Shown in pieces: positions 8,899 to 16,494 of a DNA stretch of 20,279 nt. Source of the stretch: Gracilaria vermiculophylla (lineage: Eukaryota > Rhodophyta > Florideophyceae > Gracilariales > Gracilariaceae); NCBI GenBank assembly GCA_019155205.2, contig JAHNZQ020003150.1, forward strand, positions 2,185,405-2,205,683. Direction: 5' to 3'. Positions within the stretch are counted from its first letter, which is position 1, and each line of letters starts with the position of its first letter. A program made the translations under genes and the position numbers. Below the pieces are notes generated by a model that saw nothing but the letters and a program-made list of their open reading frames with translations, was not told the DNA's origin and made no database searches.

Positions 8899-11111
8899 TC
8901 ACGGCCCCTGCGCTGGCAGTGCAAGTGAGAGTGGAACAGGCTGAACTCCCAATCGAGGGCGGTTCCCGTACTTTCCTTTAAAGGAGCGGATGTCACGATA
9001 CGCGTTTCGATAACTTCCGCTCTCCGTTAGTGTGTACTTCAGGTTCCGGAATTTCATCTCCCGTTCCTGCAGGATAGCGGCCCTTATTGCTGGGGTGAGA
9101 GTCGTACAGTGTACTGGCTCTCGACACAAGCAAATCCTGCAAAGTGGTGGGTGGTCTCGAGGGTTCGGGAATTGGACACTTCTGTAAGATCCTGCCGAGG
9201 CGTACGTAGTAGGAGACGAGGGTGCCTTCGTCCTAGACGTTACTCCTTGAGATAAGGCGTATGTGAGGGCAACGGCCTCTTGCTCCTCTATGAGCGTGAG
9301 CTCGTCAACCTTTGCTGAGGTGCTGGACTCCAATTTCAAGGCGGATGCCCGACGGGTCCTTGAGGCCGTCGGTTTTTCTGAAAATGGAGCGTAACTGCGA
9401 CGAGCGGCACAATGGGTATCCGTATAAAATTCCGCGAAGCGTGCTTGCTCCGTAAAGGTGGTCTTTGGGTGCATTTTCAAGTGACTACACACCCTCGCGC
9501 GGATCAAGGGATGCCGGCCTTTGATAAACGACGACTTCAATCGCCGTTCGGAGTACATGTTCCGATATCGCAGGGTTTTCGTCCACAGCGTCAGCGAGAA
9601 CTCGGTCTTGGTCATTCCCGTGTTCTGTTAATAGGAGGTGACTTCAGCGTCAGCGTTTGCAATCACATCATCCGTTGCATACCTTTCGGGGAGGAATCTC
9701 ACCACCTCCGGGTACGTCATCAAGATCTCTATCCCAGGGTCATCCTAAATAGTTCTCTCCCACGTGAGGCGCGGCTGCAGCATCGAGTACGCTTGGCCTT
9801 TGAGATAGAACTAAAAGCACCATACGGCGGCGACTTCATGGACACCATTGGTGTTCCACGCTGAACGGAAGCGCGTAAGAAAATTCAACACCGAGATGGG
9901 GTCTTCGCCTGAGAAGGAGTGCTTCTTCATTTGAATATCCATACGGCACTGCATCTTCGTGAGTCGTTTAGCGACCGACGCGTCGTAGAGTGTGGAGCGA
10001 TCATTCAACCTGTAGGTGTCATAATCCACCACTTTGGATAAGAGGTCGTTAAGCGGGACGACCTTCCTGACCTCCTGCTCTTCTTTTTGGGAGGTATACT
10101 GTCCTCCAAGCTGGAGCTGTTCACGGATTCGGAGCCTGAGCTTCTCTCCGAATCGGTGTCTCGCTTTTTTCTTTTTTTCCTCCGTTTCTTTCGGCGTCTT
10201 TCCTTAACGTGGTCTGGGTTGCTGGTGATACCCTCTTTGTTGCGATCCACCCGAAGAGTATCCTGTACTTCTCTCCTTAGATGGACTTCTTTGCGACCGG
10301 TATTCTGTCCCCCTCCGCGGGTCGTCAAATTCAGACGGTGCATAGCAAGATTCCTGAGGTGATCCCGTTTCCTTATGGCAGTATCCTGTTCTTCTCCGCT
10401 CGGGGTCCCCTTTAGTTGATACAGGTAACCTCTCCTGACGTAAGAATAAATTTGAAATGCTGCTGCGGGGAGCAGCTGTGCGGTTTGGGAACAAATCTCC
10501 GAAAGGATAACATCTGAAATCACCTCTAGCAAGGGTTCGGAATCCAGCAAGGCATCCACAGCACGGTGAGCGCTCTCCGTTGCGATTTCCTCCACAAGGA
10601 CGTGGCGGCGCGCTCCGAAGTGCGCTTCAACACCTGCAGGAATTCTTTCGACCAGCTCCTGTGAGATCCAATCCGTAAAGCGCGGTGCCGAGGACTCCAG
10701 GAGGGAGTTGTCCTCCGGGTGTTCCCGTCTCTGCAGCTCCCTAGGTGGCGGCTGCGATGCCGTGTGCGGTTCTTCAACCACTATATCGGCGTGCTCCAGA
10801 GGTGTCGTGGGGGATTCTGCTTGCCTCCGATCGGGCATTGTTCTAAAGATATTCCTAAAACGTTCTACAGAGGAGCCAGGATTCTTAAGGAGACTTTCAG
10901 GGTCCTACAATCTGACAATCATCTCCAAAGGAGTGCTGCTCGTGCTGCGCCCACCAACGGAGTTGATTGCTTGAGAACCCTGTAGGAAGGTTTCCATTGG
11001 CGGTTCTGAGGAGTTCATATAGGAGAAGGTCGGGGTGATTTCCTTCCGCTTCCGAATCATCTGAAGGAAGAATTCCACTGTTGGGTTCCGCTCATTGCAA
11101 ACTAGAAACAC
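8899..11111 (-). pseudogene. Gypsy gag (capsid and nucleocapsid)
   Basis: The start ATG at 11111 opens a frame to 10005 with one stop at about 10905. It includes an acidic/proline-rich segment and a strongly basic, Ser-rich patch (about 10080-10220, with RRRKKRRKKRKKRDTDSERS), which could be nuclear-targeting or RNA-binding. The frame then shifts near 10030. The next frame reads KKHSFSGEDPISVLNFLTRF and AWNTNGVHE (9811-10032), the conserved gag core. After broken sequence (9615-9811, with TYPEVV and YATDDVIA recognisable in another frame) it resumes at 9615 with LWTKTLRYRNMYSERRLKS. Near 9100-9140, CRIC...HC is a damaged CCHC zinc knuckle. Gag would have formed the virus-like particle and packaged RNA. 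Confidence 0.8.
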
Positions 11112-11152
11112 TGTTCTGTCGCGGCTTTTGCGAATCCTTTAGGAAACTGACC

Positions 11153-11170
11153 TTCTATGTCGGGAGGCCA
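11153..11170 (-). other. Possible tRNA primer-binding site of the minus-strand Gypsy element
   Basis: Reading the minus strand out of LTR copy B2, the LTR ends ACCACA, two bases (AC) follow, then TGGCCTCCCGACATAG. A TGG within a few bases of the 5' LTR is expected for a primer-binding site, because tRNAs end in CCA. Gag begins ~42 bp further on. I cannot assign the priming tRNA. Neither B1, C nor the A copies have a TGG in the equivalent place. Confidence 0.35.
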
Positions 11171-11172
11171 GT

Positions 11173-11714
11173 TGTGGTACTGTCAATTCTTCTTTCGAAG
11201 TAGAAGAGCACAACGTCCGTTGGAAGTTTTTGTTGACTCCAAAGGCGCGAGTTCCTAAAGGTAATCTCCGGTATTCCCTGTCACGAGCTGGGGGAATTTT
11301 CAAAGGGGATCCTCAAACACAAATAGAGGGGGAGGTTCACTGGGCGGACAATGCCCCTACAGGAGCTGCTATAAGGCGACCTGGGGATTATTAGAAACCT
11401 TAAGATGACCGACGAGAGTCTCCACCCGGAAAAGTGGATGAAGGGTGCTTGGGTTTACTTCCCCAGAGGTAGAGCCCGACCGGCCGACTAAGTATCAAGC
11501 CGTAAGGCGCATATCGGCAGATCTCACTACTGTAGTATTTACCCGCACAAATTAAAGAAAATAAATAGAAATTCTGCCGTCTCTTAAAGATACTGTAGCG
11601 CACGCGGGCCGAATTATGCACCGCGTGGCTCAGTCAATAAAATACGAGCTGTCCCTAGGAATATCACGCCATAATACCACTCCGCAATAGCACCTTGGGA
11701 TCCAATGTACTACA
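11173..11714. repeat. LTR copy B2 (about 542 bp)
   Basis: Direct repeat of B1 (1722-2272), 9.45 kb apart. It has the same TGTGGTAC start and GTACTACA end and shares CACAACGTCCGTTGG, a GGGGGAGGTTCACTGG block, CCGACGAGAGTCTCCA, ATACTGTAGCGCACG and an AATAAA near 11637. The flanks (ccagt before, ccgcc after) do not form a target duplication. It sits directly next to the gag leader of the minus-strand Gypsy element on one side and near an integrase chromodomain tail (+) on the other. It may therefore have been inserted into, or recombined within, a second Gypsy element. Confidence 0.75.
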
Positions 11715-11809
11715 CCGCCCGAGGCGGAAATGTCCGAGCTGTACGTGCCACGGCATCATACATCGGACGAAAGCCCCGCAGGCTCACGCTCAGATAGGAT
11801 CACCGGGAT

Positions 11810-12043
11810 GTGGGAACCAACATTCTACTGTGGAAACAAAAACCGGAAACAGGAACCCACAACTCAGTGCAGAAGGAATACACGATAAACTGGCATAGCC
11901 GGAAAGTTCACATACAAAAATATTTTGTTGAACGAATCGTCTGCCTCTTGTATATCGAGGACGAGGTTCTACATTATCTCTTACGCTGTTTCTGGTACGA
12001 CCCTTCGTACGACACGACTGAGCCAGCGGAACTTCTCCTGTAG
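11810..12043 (+). pseudogene. Gypsy integrase C-terminal chromodomain, orphan
   Basis: The last ~40 codons read FVERIVCLLYIEDEV, then YLLRCFWYDPSYDTTEPAEL. This fits the chromodomain pattern (Y.VE.IV...., YLVRW.GY.P..DTWEPA.NL), with the W of DTWEP replaced by T and the W of VRW by C. In chromoviral Gypsy elements this domain sits at the very end of integrase and steers integration to modified chromatin. The ~60 codons upstream show no integrase core; LTR copy B2 ends 95 bp before the frame. LTR C follows 508 bp downstream in what may be the same orientation, so this could be the 3' end of a plus-strand Gypsy element whose body is gone. Confidence 0.6.
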
Positions 12044-12550
12044 TACGTTTTCACTGCAATGCAGGTACAGTAATTACAGCGATGCTGCGTAACGACCAAC
12101 GACAGGGACCTCCTCGTCAAATGGGCATCTTAACACCGGGGCAGTAGTGCTGACATTCGCCACTGCACCTCGCCGTTCAATTTTTCGGATCATCCACGAA
12201 TGAGTTTTCATCCAGCTTTTGAGTCAACGATCATTGTGACGACAAGTATGGGTTTTCCCATTCACATCGCGTATATTTCCGGAGACGTGGTAATCACTCT
12301 CACATTGTGTTGGGCCAGGTTTGGGTTTACTCCGCGTAGAACCCCTTAAGGGAACGAAACAGAAACCCTTCAAGTAGGAGAGAGATTAGCAAGCGATAAG
12401 GTTTTTGTGGAAGCGACTCCTTTAGAGTAGAACTGGAAAACGGCAAACCCATCTACACGGTACAAGGTGAATGCTTCCCGCGAAGGAAATTCACGAGGAC
12501 TTACAGCATGGTGCACGGACTACTAGAGGTATCCTAAACGTTCAAGGTAA
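12044..12550. other. No gene recognised
   Basis: This is the 507-bp gap between the chromodomain stop and LTR C. A short plus-strand frame near 12425-12535 reads ELENGKPIYTVQGECFPRRK but matches nothing I recognise. It may be the 3' untranslated part of the plus-strand Gypsy element. The expected polypurine tract just before LTR C is not visible. Confidence 0.4.
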
Positions 12551-12841
12551 TGTAGTGCAACAGCCGCTTTTGCGGATTGCCGCCCCCGTGTCTCATAGGA
12601 CTTGGGTAATTTTCCCGGCGATGACACCTGTCGTATGAGCTACAGTGGCTCCCGGACCCATTGTTGGGATGTCTCTGTGAAGGGTAGTATTTGGGGCACA
12701 CGTGTAGTGCATTTGGGCGGCGCCAGGATGCGCCGTTGCAAGCCGGTATTCACCACACACGTGGACGGGCACTCCCAGCACTTCTGGTCATGGCTAGTTA
12801 ATTCAATAATTTATTTAGTAATTTCTACAAACTGTTTAAGT

Positions 12842-12861
12842 ACAGTAGCGAACGCTACTGT
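12842..12861. repeat. 20-bp perfect palindrome in LTR C
   Basis: ACAGTAGCG-AA-CGCTACTGT, with 9-bp arms and a 2-base spacer. It occupies the same relative place (just after the A/T-rich block) as the GGTGCC/GGCACC hairpin in repeat family A. It could form a hairpin or be a dimeric protein-binding site. Confidence 0.8.
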
Positions 12862-13042
12862 GCGGACAATAAACCTCCGTCAAGGAGGATCTCGGCTCTG
12901 ATCTCACCGCTTTGCAAACGGCTCCAGGCCCTCACCGGATGCTTCCACCGCAGACACGGACGGTCAACCAACCTCTTTCGTCGAGGACAATTCTACCGTG
13001 GTTACGGACTGTGTTTCTTTGCTTGTTTCCTGTTTCCTGTTG

Positions 13043-13050
13043 TTTTTATA
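13043..13050 (+). promoter_or_regulatory. TATA-like box in LTR C
   Basis: TTTTTATA followed by a CCGTCGTACGG inverted repeat, after a C/T-rich tract (13010-13040). The position in the second half of the LTR resembles the TATA-like box of family A. Weak evidence. Confidence 0.25.
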
Positions 13051-13439
13051 CCGTCGTACGGTCCATATTTTCCGCCCTGCTTGGCAGGTTATTTTACCCG
13101 TTCGTGGGATATTATCTACTCGACTCTCGAGTCTGCGCCCCGTATCGCGGCTCGGGTCGTTGCCCTATTTTGGGTACTACCGTTTACGCGGACACTCCCG
13201 CTCGTGGACACGCGGCTCACTTCATCCGACGTCATCGGTCGACGGCCACACCCACCCTCGACTGCCAGTCAGGAAGGGGTCGTCCGGAGTTACGCCCGGT
13301 GCTTTTGGACCCTATCGAGGGAGCTCTACCACCTTCGCTACCCATTCCAGGGAGCAAGGTTGGACGCCTTGAGTGCTCGCTCGCTCGCGAGGTTTGCACT
13401 ACAACCCCAAACGCTGCAGAAGAACAAAATCAGTGGATT

Positions 13440-15255
13440 GACGCGAGTATCATCGGAACTGTTGAAGAAGAAGCGATAGTCACACCACAAAATATGCGAA
13501 TTTGGCAAGAGCAGCCAGATTATCAAAATCTGCATACAATCTGCCAATCACCTATTGCTTATCGTCGAAAATAAGAAACCTGTACGAGGTTGAGTCCTCT
13601 GAACGGATGTATGCATATGCATCACAGGAACGTTATTGGTCGAGCAGAAGATTTTATCTCACCGCGTGACATTCCTTCAGGAATGGCTGCATTGGATTTC
13701 TTTATCTGGATTTTTCCCAAGCCTCATTTAGAATTTATCGTGAGCAGAACATCTATCCAACTAGAAAGCAGAGGCGCTCGGAGGATATCGGGAGGGGGGG
13801 TGCTCAAGTTTTTCGGAGTTCTTATTTTATTGACTCGTATTGAGTTTTTGAACAGACGCGATCTTTGGAGTATTGAGCGTTTTTTTAAGTTCAATCCGCA
13901 ACCTAAAATTGGGCTTGGTATGTCACGTAACAGATTTAAATAGCTTAGAAGTTGCATATGATTTAGTGGAAATGTTGTGACTGAAGAGCAAGGAATCGTG
14001 AAATGGTCGTTTATAGACGTTTTTGAAAGCGGTCAGAAATCATCGACGTTCTTTTGTCACGCCATCACATACATTATATGTTGCCGAACGAATGTCACGG
14101 TGGTATGGATTAGGAGTTCATTGGATTGATGTGGGGCTTCTACATTATACTGCGTTGAGTAGAAAGCCCGAAAATGGTCTTGAAATGAAAGCTGTCTATT
14201 GTGGACGAAGTGGAACTATGCTGAATATTGAATTCAATATGGGTGCTAACAATCTGGAATCGGATTTTGATGCCGATAATGCTCATGGAACGGCGATTCT
14301 ACTCAGTTTTGTACAACCGTGGTTTGGAGCAAATCGTTTGGTATGCGCTGATTCTTTTCTTGCATCTGTCAACACCGCTATAACACTCATGGAAAAAGGG
14401 TTGGGATCTACTGGAGAAATCAAAAATGCATCTCAGAAAATTCCCATGAAACATTTATCTGAAATCACTTTAAGGAACAGAGGCGACTTTATATCTATGG
14501 TTTCAAAATGAAGCGTCCCTAATAGAGACATGATGGCCTTAATGTGGATGGATCGAGATAGAAAGTACTTTATTTCAACCTCGGGCACAGTTAATCCTGG
14601 GACTTCTATTGTTTGGGAGAGATTGAGACGGGAGGGAACTATTTATAAGAAAATGGTATTTGAGGTTGCAATTCCTGAGATTTGTGAAGAATATGACATA
14701 ATTTGTTCAATGATCGATCGCCATAACAGATGCCGACAGGATGATTTAAATCTGGAAAAGAAAATAGAAGTGGAAGAGTGGTCATTTCGAGTTAATTGCT
14801 CCCTTTTAGCAAGTTGCAGTGTGGATGCATGGACACTGTATAAGGCAGCAAATGAAAGCAGGAGCGTTAAAAGTCCACATCACTTTTATTGTGAAATGGC
14901 TGATGAATTAATAGATAATACTTGGGATACCACTGGTTCTATGAACAGAAATGTACCGAAAAATGAAAATAATAATGAACAGCCAAAGTTGGTTGGCACT
15001 GGTTTTCATTTAATGCAAAGCAACAGAGGAAGGAAAAAAAATTGAATGACCACAAAAGCTTTATATCAAGGACGATGCAATTATTGCAGAGTTAATTTGA
15101 AATCGAAATTTTTATGTTCTGAATGCTATTCAAGGAAAGGAAAAGAAGTGTTTTTATGTCACACTTGTAAAAACAGAGATTGTTTTATATAACACATTGA
15201 GGAGTGTCACGGTATAGAGAAGCATAGTATCTATAAGAAATGTCAACGACGTTAA
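13440..15255 (+). pseudogene. piggyBac transposase, left copy (DDE_Tnp_1_7)
   Basis: The N-terminal part (13590-13943) reads GVLKFFGVLILLTRIEF, then GLGMSRNRFK, then a stop. A small deletion near 14010 shifts the frame. From 14023 one frame runs to 15255 with stops at 14509, 15043 and 15190: TPSHTLYVAERMSRWYGLG, RKPENGLEMKAV, VCADSFLASVNTA, PMKHLSEITL, MWMDRDRKYF and MIDRHNRCRQDDL. It ends in a Cys-rich zinc-binding tail (CNYC, CSEC, CHTC, then H and C). These match the piggyBac DDE domain and C-terminal cysteine-rich domain in order. Related oomycete proteins carry VDE where this has VAE, so the first catalytic Asp seems lost; the Asp of CAD and the later Asp residues remain. It would have moved its element at TTAA sites. 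Confidence 0.9.
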
Positions 15256-15481
15256 AAATATCCGTTTTTTTAAGTAAAATTCAACATTTCTTTGCAATTA
15301 CTGAGCAAAAGTTCTTTTACCTTAAGCCCCCTACTAATTCAATCCGCATTTTTTGACTTTCTAGATTATTTAAACTCTATTACGAAACTGCCCCTTTAAC
15401 AGATTTGACCTTATTCTGTCTGCTGTTTCAGTGGGTTTTGAAAACATTCTGGGAGTTGAAATATTTTTAGAATAAATCGAG

Positions 15482-15493
15482 CTCCCGAAGGAG
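15482..15493 (-). other. UUCG-tetraloop hairpin beside the left tRNA-like module
   Basis: On the minus strand CTCC-TTCG-GGAG, a perfect 4-bp stem with a UUCG loop, a very stable RNA hairpin type. The right arm keeps the TTCGGGAG half (16261-16268) but has CCCC for CTCC, losing one pair. Confidence 0.6.
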
Positions 15494-15498
15494 TTTTA

Positions 15499-15585
15499 GA
15501 GTTTTGAGAAACTCAGAAAGGTTCGAACTCAGGATTAGTTGCTCGCATGCAGTCTGATGAACTCTGAGCTGCTGTGATAGCTCAT
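15499..15585 (-). ncRNA. tRNA-like (Pol III type 2 promoter) module, left arm
   Basis: Read on the minus strand, an A-box-like CAGCTCAGAGTTC (about 15561-15573) is followed ~35 bp later by a B box GAGTTCGAACCT (15519-15530), close to the consensus GGTTCGANNCC. Between them CATCAGACTGCATGCGAGC resembles a tRNA anticodon arm. A 16-nt hairpin (15499-15514, GAGTTT stem) follows directly. It does not fold into a complete cloverleaf with a 7-bp acceptor stem, so I read it as a tRNA-derived SINE-like promoter rather than a tRNA gene. Confidence 0.5.
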
Positions 15586-15696
15586 AGCGTGGTCTAAAAC
15601 TATTTATTGTTCACAGGTAATCCTGGATAACCGTTTTTAATTTTTAAATTTCCAAAATATTGGTCTACGGGTCAAATTCCAATTCACTATTTTTAA

Positions 15697-16052
15697 TTTT
15701 GCGTGATGGTGCGCTGATCTCATGTTATGTTACATTTGTCTCATACTTTATAAGGTCAGCGCACCGGTCGGACAGACGCTAGTGTCATAGTTTCTGCCAG
15801 TCCAATTTTATTCCCGTGGACAGCGCACAGTTGTAAGCCTTTGAGTCGCAGATAACTTTTCAACATGAAACGCGTCGAAAAACTTTTAATGCCGTGCTTT
15901 TCAAATTCATATCAGTCCTGAAAAACGCACAAAAGAATTAAATTCTGCTTCAAAAGTCTGGGACACCTAATATTTTTCTGACCGGTCCGCGTATTTAAAA
16001 TATGGTCATAAAGTATTGATCTCAAATGAGGTCAGCGCACCATCACGCAAAA
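15697..16052. mobile_element. Central foldback/MITE-like element
   Basis: The ends at 15697-15723 and 16026-16052 are 27-nt inverted repeats differing at one position, built around TTTTGCGTGATGGTGCGCTGA. That is much better conserved than the neighbouring arm sequence. The interior (ACCGGTC, ACGCGT centre) is also symmetric but more diverged. A third copy of GGTCAGCGCACC lies inside at about 15753-15764, giving a nested short hairpin with 15706-15717. No coding potential. I see no certain target duplication. Confidence 0.55.
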
Positions 16053-16494
16053 GTAAATATAAAATACTAGAATTTGATCTGTAGGCCGTTACATTGGTAA
16101 TTGTTAATTTGAAAACCTGTTTTCCAGAATTGCCTGTGAACAGTAAATAGTTATATAATACGCCCTTAGCCATCACACCAGCTCAGTGACCATCAGACTA
16201 CATGTGAGCGGCTAATCCTCAGTTCAAACCTCGCTGAGTTTTTAAAAACTCAAAACCCCCTTCGGGAGCTTGACATCTTCTAAAAATATTTAAACTTTCG
16301 GAACGTTTTTCATGCCCACTTGAACAGCAGACAAAATATTGCGACATCTATTAAAGAGGTAATTTCGTATTAGAGTGTAAATAATATAGTGATTCTAAAT
16401 AACGCGGTTTGAAAAATAGCAGTCTTAAGATAAAAGAACTTTTGTTCAAAAATCGCATTGAAATAAAAAATGTTATTTTAAAAAAGAATGCTGT
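16053..16494. other. Right arm non-coding region between central foldback and transposase
   Basis: No gene; inverted counterpart of 15256-15696. Contains the right tRNA-like module and hairpins listed separately. Confidence 0.6.
16166..16251 (+). ncRNA. tRNA-like (Pol III type 2 promoter) module, right arm
   Basis: A-box-like CAGCTCAGTGACC at 16180-16192, anticodon-arm-like CATCAGACTACATGTGAGC at 16191-16209, and B-box-like CAGTTCAAACCT at 16220-16231. These are followed by the perfect palindrome GAGTTTTTAAAAACTC (16236-16251) and the TTCG hairpin at about 16257-16268. It is the mirror of the left-arm module. Its B box has TTCAA where the left has TTCGA. No complete cloverleaf. Confidence 0.5.

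Larger units (their letters stand above)
6600..11172 (-). mobile_element. Decayed Ty3/Gypsy LTR retrotransposon body
   Basis: Minus-strand reading frames occur in the Gypsy order gag, protease, reverse transcriptase from 11111 down to about 6840, with frameshifts and stops throughout. The body is cut by repeat copy A2 at 6586, so most of RNase H and all of integrase are missing in this orientation. On the gag side it abuts LTR copy B2 with 61 bp of leader. LTR copy B1 at 1722 is the natural candidate for the other LTR; if so, the element has been enlarged and rearranged by A1/A2 and the segment between them. The copies of B differ at roughly 15-20% of sites by eye, suggesting an old insertion. 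Confidence 0.8.
12551..13403 (+). repeat. LTR C (about 853 bp) with 10-bp inverted ends
   Basis: It begins TGTAGTGCAAC and ends TTTGCACTACA, a perfect 10-bp terminal inverted repeat with TG...CA ends. Inside are a CCGC-TTTT-GCGG hairpin near the start, an A/T-rich block (12797-12835), a 20-bp palindrome (12842-12861), AATAAA near 12870 followed by a CCTCC/GGAGG hairpin, and a TATA-like TTTTTATA (13043-13050). This order parallels LTRs A and B. Flanks ggtaa and acccc do not match, so no target duplication survives. Open frames across 12912-13574 arise from reading through the LTR into the piggyBac arm and are not a gene. Orientation is inferred from the TATA-like box and is uncertain. Confidence 0.7.
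15256..15696. other. Left arm non-coding region between transposase and central foldback
   Basis: No gene. It is the inverted counterpart of 16053-16494 and holds the left tRNA-like module and its two hairpins (listed separately). It has no obvious piggyBac terminal repeat or TTAA-flanked end that I can fix with confidence. Confidence 0.6.

Noticed and set aside
10080..10220. Separate nuclear protein with a Lys/Arg-rich domain
   Set aside because: It is in frame with the gag N-terminal region and followed directly by the conserved gag core, so it is part of gag.
12912..13574. Plus-strand open frame of 220 codons with a hydrophobic start resembling a signal peptide
   Set aside because: Its first two-thirds lie within LTR C and its end is the piggyBac arm, so it is read-through of a repeat junction. 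The LTR is open in all three frames here.
15499..15585. A genuine tRNA gene
   Set aside because: A and B boxes are present but there is no 7-bp acceptor stem and no well-paired anticodon stem, in either arm.
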